DNA of 64,000 bases, from positions 310,001 through 374,000 of the forward strand of contig NZ_BJKK01000003.1 of NCBI RefSeq assembly GCF_006538325.1, written 5' to 3'. Below are positions 41,718 through 50,384 of this stretch, in pieces. The DNA comes from Alteromonas sp. KUL42 (lineage in GTDB: Bacteria > Pseudomonadota > Gammaproteobacteria > Enterobacterales > Alteromonadaceae). The notes beneath the pieces are model-generated. The model was not told where the DNA came from, did not search any database, and saw only the letters and a program-made list of their open reading frames with translations. The stretch's first letter is position 1. Each line of letters starts with the position of its first letter. The position numbers and the translations under genes are program-made.

Positions 41718-42572
41718 CTACGAAGCATCTAAAAGCTTTTCTAGCCACTCTACAAACACAACATTGTGTCTCGACAAACGCGAATCTTTGTTATCAATGT
41801 AGTAACACAGTGAAGAAGCAATGGCATTCGTATCCAATTCAACCAATACACCAGCGTCTATATAACCTTGTACAAGTGTCCTTGAACAAAATACAAAAGT
41901 ATTCTCGAGCATTGCCTGTTGAATACTAAATAGCTCCTGATCGAAATGCTTCAAGTTAAACCCTTTTTCATGAAGGCCATTTAGCGTTAACCACAGTTGC
42001 CAAGGCACTTTGGGCAAATCTCGGTTCTTCCAGCTTGTCGTATAGATAGTCAGCGGCTCAGGTTCGTTAAATCGCTTGACGGTACTCGCGCTACAAAACA
42101 GATTAAATTGCTCCCTTTTAAGCACATCATTTCCCGCACGATTTTTACACTCACCAAAGCGAATGGGTAATACATAGTTACTGGGTTCGACACGCTCACC
42201 ACTTGTAATATTCACTGTGATATCTGGGTATTGAAGACTGAACTCTCGAAGACGCGGAATGAGCACTAATGCGGCAAAAGACGATGTCGTGGTAACGTCT
42301 ATTTGCTTTTCTTTCATAGCTATTTTCTTAAGCGCCGCATCAATTATTTCAAACCCCTTGTGCGTTGCTTCAGCAAGCTCTTTCCCAGCGTCGGTAAGTA
42401 TGACTTTTCTAGTCTCTCGAACAAACAAGCTAACACTCAGCCGCTGCTCCAAGTTCTTAATATGATGTGAAACCGCAGTAGGCGTTATAGACAACTCTTG
42501 TGCCGCCGCCTTAAAACTGTCCAGCCTAGCAGCTGATTCAAATGCTTTTAATGCAGGTAACGACACTTGCAT
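41718..42572 (-). CDS. LysR-type regulator (GcvA-like), divergent from azoR
   Basis: 284 residues. N-terminal winged HTH (LPALKAFESAARLDSFKAAAQELSITPTAVSHHIKNLEQRL) and a substrate-binding domain. The neighbouring azoreductase and deaminase genes are divergent, with a perfect palindrome between them at 42689-42713, so this regulator probably controls that operon in response to a quinone, nitro or azo compound. Confidence 0.87.
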   Translation of the reverse strand: MQVSLPALKAFESAARLDSFKAAAQELSITPTAVSHHIKNLEQRLSVSLFVRETRKVILTDAGKELAEATHKGFEIIDAALKKIAMKEKQIDVTTTSSFAALVLIPRLREFSLQYPDITVNITSGERVEPSNYVLPIRFGECKNRAGNDVLKREQFNLFCSASTVKRFNEPEPLTIYTTSWKNRDLPKVPWQLWLTLNGLHEKGFNLKHFDQELFSIQQAMLENTFVFCSRTLVQGYIDAGVLVELDTNAIASSLCYYIDNKDSRLSRHNVVFVEWLEKLLDAS

Positions 42573-42688
42573 ATTTCACCTCTTTAAAAAACCAGGTTGA
42601 GTGTTGATTCGCGAATAAAAACTTATCAAGTAATAGAGTCCATAACCACACTTAGATGAATATTACTCATCTACAGTTATTTTTTACT

Positions 42689-42713
42689 CGTTTGTAAGCC
42701 AGGCTTACAAACG
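42689..42713. promoter_or_regulatory. Perfect 12-bp-arm palindrome (LysR operator)
   Basis: CGTTTGTAAGCC and GGCTTACAAACG flank a single A. The element contains a T-N11-A core as LysR regulators bind. It lies 42 bp before azoR and 117 bp before the divergent regulator gene. Confidence 0.75.
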
Positions 42714-42754
42714 TAAAAATAACCATAGAATTTTTCACCTAGAGGAAAGTAAAA

Positions 42755-43438
42755 ATGGGCACCATTCTACATATAGATTCGAGCGTAAGAGCCATTTCAA
42801 ACAGTAATCCAGAATACGATTCCATTTCTAAAAAACTAGCAAAAAAGTTTATCTCACATTATTCAGATATCAGCAATATAGATGAATATATTTACCGCGA
42901 TGTAGGTACAAACCCACCGCACTTTATTACACAAGAATGGATTGGCGCAGTCTTTACGCCTGAAACTAAGCTAACGGCCCAACAGCAAGAAGTGTTGGCC
43001 TTATCTGACGAACTCATAAGTGAAGTAGCAAAAGCAGACATTATCGTTATTTCTTCACCTATGTACAACTACGGCATGCCTGCTCAGCTAAAAGCCTGGT
43101 TTGATCAAATTATACGTATTAACAAAACATTCGACTTCGACTTAGTCCGTGGCGACCAGCCACTTGCACCACTGCTGTCTGGAAAGACTTTAGTCATCAT
43201 CACATCAAGTGGCGAATTTGGTTTTGAAAAAGGAGGAATTAATGAACAGGCCAACCACTTAACCCCGCATATTCGTACACTGAGTAAATATTTAGGCGTA
43301 GAGTTAATTTATGAAGTTGCTTCTGAATATCAGGAGTTTGCCGATGAACGTCACGAAAAGTCGCTTCGCGATGCAGCGTCTACCATAGAAAAACTAGCAG
43401 CTCATTTATCCAATCAACAAAAGGCAAACCTATGCTAA
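42755..43438 (+). CDS. azoR: FMN-dependent NADH-azoreductase
   Basis: 227 residues of flavodoxin-like fold. N-terminal HIDSSVRAISNSNP contacts FMN phosphate; SSPMYNYGMPAQLKAWFDQIIR is the family signature; VIITSSGEFGFEKGG is the third FMN loop. It reduces azo compounds and quinones by two electrons. GAGGAAAG upstream of ATG. Overlaps the deaminase gene by 7 bases, so the pair is co-expressed. Confidence 0.9.
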   Translation: MGTILHIDSSVRAISNSNPEYDSISKKLAKKFISHYSDISNIDEYIYRDVGTNPPHFITQEWIGAVFTPETKLTAQQQEVLALSDELISEVAKADIIVISSPMYNYGMPAQLKAWFDQIIRINKTFDFDLVRGDQPLAPLLSGKTLVIITSSGEFGFEKGGINEQANHLTPHIRTLSKYLGVELIYEVASEYQEFADERHEKSLRDAASTIEKLAAHLSNQQKANLC

Positions 43439-43905
43439 ATTCGCATCAAATTGCGCACTTTTGTGAAGAGACGCTTTCACTTGCCAAAAAAGAAGTCGAC
43501 AGCGGAGGTTTACCTTTTTCAGCAATTGTTGTTGATGAAAAAGGCAGACCTATTGGACAAGGAGTTAATGAAGTAAATACACTACACGATTGTACGGCCC
43601 ATGCTGAGATACAAGCTATTCGAGTCGCAAGTAAAACACTTGGTACAAGTAGCTTAAAAGGCACAACGCTATTTGCATCGGGCGAACCCTGTGGCTTGTG
43701 TCAAACAGCAATTCGTTTAGCAAAAGTCAGCAAAGTGATCGTGCTGCTAGATAGACATGAGGTTAAGGAACTCGGGTTTGATTACATGTGGACATATGTT
43801 GAGAAAGCCGATTCGCTATTTGTAAGAGATACACATCTGTCATTTAAAAACAAAGCAGAACCATTTGAGCAGAGCCCAAAAGACCTAAAAAGTATTGGAC
43901 TGTAA
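43432..43905 (+). CDS. Nucleoside/guanine deaminase-like (CDA fold)
   Basis: 157 residues. Zinc and catalytic motif CTAHAEIQAIR (HAE) and SGEPCGLCQTAIR (PCxxC). The layout is that of small guanine/cytosine deaminases and TadA relatives. An N-terminal GGLPFSAIVVDEKG segment agrees. Overlaps azoR by 7 bases, so it likely works in the same stress or detoxification response. Substrate cannot be assigned; the C-terminal FDYMWTYVEKAD helix favours guanine-deaminase-like over TadA. Confidence 0.78.
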   Translation: MLNSHQIAHFCEETLSLAKKEVDSGGLPFSAIVVDEKGRPIGQGVNEVNTLHDCTAHAEIQAIRVASKTLGTSSLKGTTLFASGEPCGLCQTAIRLAKVSKVIVLLDRHEVKELGFDYMWTYVEKADSLFVRDTHLSFKNKAEPFEQSPKDLKSIGL

Positions 43906-43913
43906 AGCCGTAG

Positions 43914-43941
43914 AGAGGCAAGTCTCTGCACTTGCCTCTTT
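43914..43941. terminator. Bidirectional terminator between convergent genes
   Basis: AGAGGCAAG and CTTGCCTCT form a 9-bp stem with an 8-base loop and a short T run. It separates the azoR-deaminase operon from the hybrid kinase. Confidence 0.75.
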
Positions 43942-46159
43942 AAGGCAACGCACGTATCGCTTCATCAATGTCAGCTATTTTGTAGGGCTTGCTAATAATA
44001 CTATACACACCACTAGCGAGAAGTTCCGAAACAGTATGTTCAGCACTATACCCTGAAGAAATAATGACTTTAACATCGGCGTTTATCTGCTGTAACGCCT
44101 TAAATGTCTCTTTCCCCCCCATAATCGGCATATTCATGTCTAATATTACTGCATCGAACTCTTCGCCTTGCTTTTCATACAAGGCCAACGCTTCTTTGCC
44201 ATTTTCTACACAAATACTTTTGTGGCCCAGTACCTCTAACGTTTCTTGAAGCATTTCACTGACTAACGAATCGTCTTCTACAACCAGTAACGTTTTAGCG
44301 TGAACATCTTCCTTTCTTATATCGGGGGAATTACAAAGCGAGCGTGCATGAGCGCTCTTTTCTACTAGAGGCAACTCAATAACAAATGACGTCCCCTTAC
44401 CTAGCCGACTTTCTACGTCAATCGCCCCCTTAAATTGAGTTACTGCGCTGTACGCTGTTGCAAGCCCCAAACCAGTTCCCTTACCCACATCCTTAGTAGT
44501 AAAAAACGGGTCGAATATTTTGGGCATAACAGATTTCGCGATACCAGTGCCCGTATCAGATACCCGAATTTGAATAACACTTTTTTTATCCACATCAGGT
44601 ATATTTCCAATAGTCGGTTTCGTGTTATGTGTCTCAATACACAATATGCCTCCTTCTGGCATAGCGTCTTTCGCATTTAGCGCTAAATTTAGCAATATAC
44701 TTTGTACCAAGGCTTTATCAGCTAATACTGTATTATCTATCGCAGACAAGTCAGTATGAAGTTGAATGCGTTTATCAAGAGAATGACTTAGAATGCTCAG
44801 CACCTCAAAAATCTGCTCGTGAATACTGACATTTTCAAACGTCACTTCGTCCTTCCTTGAAAAGGTCAGAAGTTTTCTAGTTAACAAACTTGAACCTTCA
44901 GCAGACATTAGGATTTTATTCACATACCCTTGAAGCGAAGAATCTTCCAACTTTGTAGAAAGTAGCTCAGCAAAACCAATAATACTGGCAAGGTGATTGT
45001 TAAAATCATGGGCAACACCACCCGCTAGCTGCCCAATCGCTTCCATTTTTTGTGCTTGACGCAATTGAGCTTCAAGTTGCTTTTGCTCAGTGATGTCAAT
45101 GTGTGAACCCACCAACCGAATTGGTTTACCCTTTCTATTTTTGATTACCGAAGCATGAGCCCATATCCAACGATAAGAGCCGTCTTTATGACGAAGGCGA
45201 AACTCGGTTTTATGATGATCTCTGCATTGCTCAATTGTCTGTGTTGCCTTCTTAAGTACATCATGCAAATCATCTGGATGAACACGACTTTCAAATTCAG
45301 CAAAGTCGTCCTTTAGTTCCCTTTCTTCATAACCAATTTGCTTTTTATATTCCTTGGAATAACGCACCTGATTGGTGACTAAGTCCCAATCCCACATACC
45401 TATCTTTCCAGCTTCAATGATGGCATTTAACCAAATCATCGTTTCTGACAGCTTTTCGTCAGCTTTATGCTGTACGGTTACATCCCGCTGTATTGAAATC
45501 CAATGCGTGAACCAACCTGTTTCATCTGCAACAGGACTAATACTGAGTTCAACGTCAAACTCTTCTCCAGACTTGGTCCTATTACGAAGGACCACCTTAA
45601 AAGGCTTCCAACTTGCAAGGCCTTTTCTGATGTCGCTTCGGCTTTCAATAGTGGTATTTTCGCATTGTAGAATACGTGGTGTACGCCCTAGAATTTCTGA
45701 TTCTTGATACCCTGTCATTCGGTGAAACGCACTATTGACAAAAAGTACTCTTGGCCCAGGTGAATCAAGCGGCTCCGCTTCCGAAATAAGCAACACATCT
45801 TGCATAGAGTCGAGAATATTCCGATCAAACTGGTTACCGAATATCTTATTGGTAATTGGCTTGGCCTCAGATACCGTAACTTCAAGATGGTTAGGTGTTT
45901 TATAAAATAGTGAAATTTGTCTTGTGCGAATGAGATAGGGTTTTTCTTCGTTATAAATAATCTGTTCAAACTTAAAATCAGTTTGGTTTTTAAGACACCA
46001 GTTACAGTAGTAAAGCAGCTTCTTCCTCCATATTTTATCACTGTCATTGCCTGGCTTAATGTCAGTGTTGAAGCGCCCTTCTGTTGTCTCACTGTCTGAA
46101 CGATAAAATTCGAAATGCGCTGTTTTGTCTAGTTCATGCTTTAATGAAAATGCATCCAT
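43940..46159 (-). CDS. Cytoplasmic hybrid histidine kinase (PAS-PAS-HisKA-HATPase-REC)
   Basis: 739 residues, no membrane segment. First PAS with PAC (about 115-230: MQDVLLISEAEPLDSPG..., GYQESEILGRTPRIL), second PAS with PAC (about 240-365: GYEERELKDDFAEF, SHIDITEQKQ). HisKA histidine is in GGVAHDFNNHLASI. HATPase boxes are NLALNAKDAMPEGG (N), DTGTGI (G1) and GKGTGLGLATAY (G2). The C-terminal receiver domain has phospho-acceptor Asp in VILDMNMPIMGG. The HDFNN type often lacks a classic phosphotransfer partner nearby, as here. Signal unknown. Confidence 0.9.
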   Translation of the reverse strand: MDAFSLKHELDKTAHFEFYRSDSETTEGRFNTDIKPGNDSDKIWRKKLLYYCNWCLKNQTDFKFEQIIYNEEKPYLIRTRQISLFYKTPNHLEVTVSEAKPITNKIFGNQFDRNILDSMQDVLLISEAEPLDSPGPRVLFVNSAFHRMTGYQESEILGRTPRILQCENTTIESRSDIRKGLASWKPFKVVLRNRTKSGEEFDVELSISPVADETGWFTHWISIQRDVTVQHKADEKLSETMIWLNAIIEAGKIGMWDWDLVTNQVRYSKEYKKQIGYEERELKDDFAEFESRVHPDDLHDVLKKATQTIEQCRDHHKTEFRLRHKDGSYRWIWAHASVIKNRKGKPIRLVGSHIDITEQKQLEAQLRQAQKMEAIGQLAGGVAHDFNNHLASIIGFAELLSTKLEDSSLQGYVNKILMSAEGSSLLTRKLLTFSRKDEVTFENVSIHEQIFEVLSILSHSLDKRIQLHTDLSAIDNTVLADKALVQSILLNLALNAKDAMPEGGILCIETHNTKPTIGNIPDVDKKSVIQIRVSDTGTGIAKSVMPKIFDPFFTTKDVGKGTGLGLATAYSAVTQFKGAIDVESRLGKGTSFVIELPLVEKSAHARSLCNSPDIRKEDVHAKTLLVVEDDSLVSEMLQETLEVLGHKSICVENGKEALALYEKQGEEFDAVILDMNMPIMGGKETFKALQQINADVKVIISSGYSAEHTVSELLASGVYSIISKPYKIADIDEAIRALP

Positions 46160-46330
46160 AATTCAATTTCTTATCCTACACTTGGTACGGCTTTGGGAAT
46201 AACCTTTTCCCTTGCATCAACAATTCAAAATGGTGTTATTTATAGACGGCTTACTATTGATTAATAATTAGTCTAGTTCAAAGTGATGAATAAGATAGAA
46301 ATTAACGTAAAATCACATAAAGAAATGTTA

Positions 46331-46386
46331 TTAGAGCGTGTTGACCTTTGCTGTAAAAACGTACCAGAGAAGTCAGCACGCTCTAA
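46331..46386. repeat. 15-bp inverted repeat downstream of a LysR gene
   Basis: TTAGAGCGTGTTGAC and GTCAGCACGCTCTAA are complementary with a single G-T-type mismatch across a 26-base loop. It lies 27 bp after the end of the LysR gene at 46413. No clear T run, so terminator function is uncertain; it could also stabilise mRNA ends. Confidence 0.55.
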
Positions 46387-46412
46387 AAATTGTAGGAAAA
46401 AACTAACGTCAG

Positions 46413-47312
46413 TTACGATGTCAGTTCTTCAATAACGCCTTTCATCCATTTAATAAAAACGTCTAACCTTTGAGGCATATGTCTTCTTGATAAGTAGAGC
46501 AGATTTACCGGCATAGCAGGTGCTTGGAAGTCAGGCAAAACACTGACAAGCTCATCATTTTTAAATAGCTTTGTGTTTGCAAGTATAGGAAGCTGAGCAA
46601 GACCTAGTCCATTTAAACAAGCGCTGAAATACGCTTCCGTGCTATTTACCGAAATTGCGCTTGGCATCGTTAATGTGCAAGTTTTTCCTGCATGAACATA
46701 TTCAAATTCAGCAGTTTTTTGGCTTAGTGAATGGGAATAATCGATTAATTTGTGATGTTTAAGATCGTCTAGGGATTTGGGTTTCCCGTAACGATCAATA
46801 TAGGTCTTACTCAAGCAGTTGTAGATAGGATATGAAAACAGTGGTACCGCTACAAGACTGCTGTCACGAAGTTCGCCTACGCGTATTACACAATCTACCC
46901 CCTCTTTAGCGAGATCTACTGGATGATCCACGCTACTAATCTTCAAATTAATATTGGGATACAAATCCATAAATTTGCTGATATGTGGCAACAAAAACAG
47001 CGTAGCAAATCGACTTGGCATATCAATACGCAGTTCCCCTGTAATTAGAGAAGATGTTGCCACAAATTGTTGAGACATAGCGTCCCATTCATTCAGAATT
47101 GCCTGACATTGGGGCAGAAAGGCTTCTCCATCTGAGGTCAATCGCACTTGTCGAGTACTTCTGTGCAATAGTCTTGTACCCAGCTGCGACTCAAGTTGAG
47201 TAATGGCCTGAGATACACTTGATTTAGGTAAGCCTAGTACATCAGCCGCTCTGCTAAAACTGCCCAATCTGGCGGTCTGAACAAATCTTTGCATCATATC
47301 AAATCTATCCAT
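46413..47312 (-). CDS. LysR-type regulator, divergent from an SDR gene
   Basis: 299 residues. N-terminal HTH (MMQRFVQTARLGSFSRAADVLGLPKSSVSQAITQLE), then a full effector domain (ELRIDMPSRFATLFLLPHI, CVIRVGELRDSSLVA). The CrgA/PA3398-like group in this family commonly controls adjacent dehydrogenases. A perfect palindrome at 47331-47359 in the 121-bp intergenic region is its likely binding site. Confidence 0.87.
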   Translation of the reverse strand: MDRFDMMQRFVQTARLGSFSRAADVLGLPKSSVSQAITQLESQLGTRLLHRSTRQVRLTSDGEAFLPQCQAILNEWDAMSQQFVATSSLITGELRIDMPSRFATLFLLPHISKFMDLYPNINLKISSVDHPVDLAKEGVDCVIRVGELRDSSLVAVPLFSYPIYNCLSKTYIDRYGKPKSLDDLKHHKLIDYSHSLSQKTAEFEYVHAGKTCTLTMPSAISVNSTEAYFSACLNGLGLAQLPILANTKLFKNDELVSVLPDFQAPAMPVNLLYLSRRHMPQRLDVFIKWMKGVIEELTS

Positions 47313-47330
47313 ACCTACTCCCGTATGCCC

Positions 47331-47359
47331 ATGATTGTTCTCTTTTGATGAACAATCAT
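47331..47359. promoter_or_regulatory. Perfect dyad between LysR and SDR genes
   Basis: ATGATTGTTC and GAACAATCAT flank a 9-base spacer. It lies 18 bp from the LysR start and 74 bp from the SDR start. Suits a LysR operator controlling both directions. Confidence 0.75.
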
Positions 47360-47433
47360 ATCTTTTTAAGGCTATTTTTCAAACTCCAATATCCTCCTAT
47401 TATTCGTCTACTCACAAAAAAGAAGGAAAATTT

Positions 47434-48186
47434 ATGACAATTGCATTAATAACTGGCGGCAGTCGAGGACTTGGAAAAGCTAGCGCATTAGCACTTGCTA
47501 GTGAGGGTTTAGATGTTGTTATTACGTACAAAGATAACATCGCAGCCGCAAATGATGTTATCGATGAAGTGCATAGCATTGGCCAAAAGGCAGTTGCAAT
47601 ACAACTAGATACTGCCGATGTGAATTCATTCGATAACTTTGTATTGAGTATATCTCAGATACTTGAAGCACAATTTAACTGCACTCAATTTGATTACTTA
47701 CTCAATAACGCGGGGGTTGGTATCAACTTACCTTTTACTGATACGACAGAGGAAACTTTGACCACCTTGTTCGATATGCATGTCAAAGGCCCTTATCTGC
47801 TGACGCAAAAGCTACTTCCTTTATTGAGAGATGGTAGTGCAATTCTTAATGTTTCATCTGGTCTCACCCGCTTTTGCTTCCCAGGGTACAGTGCATATGC
47901 AATGGCGAAAGGTGCAGTGGAAGTAATGAGCCGCTATATGGCAAACGAACTCGGTAACCGTAAGATCCGTGTAAATACACTTGCCCCCGGAGCCATTGAA
48001 ACCGACTTTGGCAATGGTTATGTGCGTGACACATCTGAAGTCAATAGCGCGATTGCAGCGCGTACCGCACTTGGCCGAGTTGGACTACCTGATGACATAG
48101 GCGCCGTTGTCGCGCTGTTACTCAGCGATAAAAGTCACTGGATCAACGGACAGCGAATTGAAGCATCGGGTGGAATGAATCTCTAA
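47434..48186 (+). CDS. Short-chain dehydrogenase/reductase
   Basis: 250 residues from ATG 47434 (AAGGA 7 bases upstream). NAD(P)-binding TGGSRGLGKASA, NNAG motif in LLNNAGVGINLPF, catalytic Ser in LNVSSGLTRF and YxxxK in YSAYAMAKGAVE, then the C-terminal LAPGAIETDFGNG loop. Classic SDR; probably NADPH-dependent given Ser/Arg in the glycine loop. Substrate unknown. Divergent from its likely LysR controller. Confidence 0.92.
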   Translation: MTIALITGGSRGLGKASALALASEGLDVVITYKDNIAAANDVIDEVHSIGQKAVAIQLDTADVNSFDNFVLSISQILEAQFNCTQFDYLLNNAGVGINLPFTDTTEETLTTLFDMHVKGPYLLTQKLLPLLRDGSAILNVSSGLTRFCFPGYSAYAMAKGAVEVMSRYMANELGNRKIRVNTLAPGAIETDFGNGYVRDTSEVNSAIAARTALGRVGLPDDIGAVVALLLSDKSHWINGQRIEASGGMNL

Positions 48187-48217
48187 ACTGTCTATCAGAA
48201 ATGCTCGTTTAATCAAC

Positions 48218-48244
48218 AAGCCTCTGTACTAAAAACAGAGGCTT
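48218..48244. terminator. Perfect hairpin between convergent SDR and oxidoreductase genes
   Basis: AAGCCTCTGT and ACAGAGGCTT form a perfect 10-bp stem with a 7-base loop. Only short T runs adjoin, so it is a structural stop at best. Confidence 0.6.
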
Positions 48245-48317
48245 ACCGTAGGTGGCGAATAAGATCCTTAAGCCTGCGTTTTACCACTATGTAAAATAAA
48301 ACGGGCGCTGTCTGAGA

Positions 48318-49331
48318 TTAAAACCCTTCTAGTACCAACTTCCCGATGGCGCTACCCTGCTCAAGAATACTGTGCGCATGCTTTATGTTAGCTGCGTTTA
48401 TTTTGCCAAGGTGCTTACCCAAGGTGGTTTTTATCTTACCCTCATCAATCAGTGCTGCAACGTGGTTTAGCAAACGGCTTTGTTCCACCATGTCATCCGT
48501 TTCAAACATCGAACGGGTAAACATGAACTCCCAGTGAAGCGATAAGCTTTTCTGCTTCAATTTGCCTACGTCCAAACTGTCTGGGTCGTCAATGAGGGCA
48601 AGCTTGCCTTTGGGCTTCATCACTTCAACAAAGTCTTCAATGTACAAATGCGTATTGTTTAAACTTGCCACATGAGTAACATCACCAATGTCTAATGCCT
48701 TTATTTGTGCAGCAAGTGGCTGGCTGTGATCAACCACATAGTCGGCGCCGAGTGACTCTACCCACTGTCGAGAACTTTCTCGAGAGGCAGTGGCGATTAC
48801 CGTCGCGCCTGTCAGTGTTTTCAAAAGTTGTAGCATGATAGAGCCAACACCCCCTGCCGCTCCAACTACAAGTACAACTTCATCACTTTTATCACTTTGT
48901 TGTATAAGTGCTAGATGGTCAAAAAGCAGTTCATAGGCAGTAATGGTAGTAAGCGGTAATGCTGCTGCTTCACTGTCTGATAAACTGTTTGGAGCAAAAC
49001 CAACAATGCGTTCATCGACAAGTTGATACTCTGCATTTGACCCAGTGCGAGTTAAATCACCTGCATAGTACACTCTATCGCCCACAGTAAACGCAGTGAC
49101 ATCAGCGCCAACTTCAACTACTTCACCTACTGCATCCCAACCCAATATTTTAGGTTCGCCTCCATTGGGGTTTACGCGCTGTCGAATCTTATAATCGACA
49201 GGGTTAACCGCAATGGCATTTACTTTAACTAATACGTCTCGGCCTGATGCGGTAGGCTTTTCAATTTCAATATCTATAAGCGCATCATCTTCTGTTATCG
49301 CATGTGAATGCGTGTATCCAATCGCTTTCAT
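48318..49331 (-). CDS. Zinc-independent quinone oxidoreductase-like (MDR family) enzyme
   Basis: 337 residues of medium-chain dehydrogenase fold. N-terminal GroES-like domain (VKVNAIAVNPVDYKIRQ, WDAVGEVVEVGADV), NADPH-binding VVLVVGAAGGVGSIMLQLLK and a C-terminal GKLVLEGF. Catalytic zinc ligands of alcohol dehydrogenases are missing, so it is of the quinone oxidoreductase/ZADH group. Divergent from a LysR gene that appears frameshifted and is its likely regulator. Starts at ATG 49331. Confidence 0.88.
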   Translation of the reverse strand: MKAIGYTHSHAITEDDALIDIEIEKPTASGRDVLVKVNAIAVNPVDYKIRQRVNPNGGEPKILGWDAVGEVVEVGADVTAFTVGDRVYYAGDLTRTGSNAEYQLVDERIVGFAPNSLSDSEAAALPLTTITAYELLFDHLALIQQSDKSDEVVLVVGAAGGVGSIMLQLLKTLTGATVIATASRESSRQWVESLGADYVVDHSQPLAAQIKALDIGDVTHVASLNNTHLYIEDFVEVMKPKGKLALIDDPDSLDVGKLKQKSLSLHWEFMFTRSMFETDDMVEQSRLLNHVAALIDEGKIKTTLGKHLGKINAANIKHAHSILEQGSAIGKLVLEGF

Positions 49332-49431
49332 TAAATCTTTCTCCCAAGTGAATATTCAACCATCATACCCTTGATTATTTTTAGATAAACATCACAATTC
49401 CAGAAACATTATCAAATATTTTTTGAAAATC

Positions 49432-50350
49432 ATGTTACTTGAAGATCTAAACGTGGTGCTAAAAGTTGCTGAATTTCGCAATATTACCGCTGCAGCAACT
49501 CACCTAAATATGCGCACCGCAACGGCAAGTGCGGCATTAAAACGGGTAGAACAACACCTAGGTACTGAACTATTCATTCGCACAACCCGCTCAATGCGAT
49601 TGTCTACAGCGGGAGAACAATTCATTCCCATTTGTGAACAAGCGATGGGGTTACTTGGAAATGCAAAAAGTAATTTAAAAGGCAATACAGGCGTTATTGA
49701 AGGTGAACTTAGACTAGGACTCTCTTCTGACCTAGGTAGAAATATCGTGGCACCATGGATGGACGAGTTTATGGATTCACATGAAAATGTAAGTGTGAAA
49801 CTTCATTTGAGTGACAGTAATATCGACTTTTATCGTGACCCTATCGATCTTGCTCTGCGCTATGGCTCTCCTGATGATGCAAACCTCTACGGCTTTAAAA
49901 TATGCGATGTCCCAAGGTTATTGGTGGCCTCTCCAGACTATATAAAGCGTTTCGGGTCACCACAGAGTGTTGATGATTTACGTGCATGCAATGGGCTTTT
50001 CTATCAACTGCACGACAAGGTTTACAGTGAATGGGAGTTCACTTATCAAAACACCCCAGTAAAGGTAAAAACTGAAGGGGAATAGAATTGCTAATGATGG
50101 GGATTTAGTCAGGCGATGGGCTGTAGCCGGAAAAGGTGTGGCAGTAAAGTCAGGTCTCGATATTTATGACGATATTATTCAGGGGCGTCTTGTCACTTTA
50201 CTTCCACAATATACCCCCATCACAACACAATTGTGGCTGATTTGCCCAAGTAGGCAGTCGATAACCCCTGCAGTTCGGCTGCTAAGAGACACCTTAAAGC
50301 AAAAATGTGCAAGCGCACTTGCCGCTATGAACGCCGCGAGAGCGCAGTGA
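49432..50350 (+). pseudogene. LysR-type regulator, apparently frameshifted
   Basis: The first frame (ATG 49432 to 50085) gives the HTH (LLEDLNVVLKVAEFRNITAAATHLNMRTATASAALKRVE region) and most of the effector domain. The remainder (NRIANDGDLVRRWAVAGKG... to 50350) is in another frame. Removing one G from the G4 run at 50077-50080 gives an uninterrupted protein of about 305 residues. Divergent from the oxidoreductase gene at 48318-49331, its probable target. Either a read-level indel or a real recent loss. Confidence 0.82.
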
Positions 50351-50384
50351 AAGAGGGCCTACTACTAGGCCCCATTTACGATTG

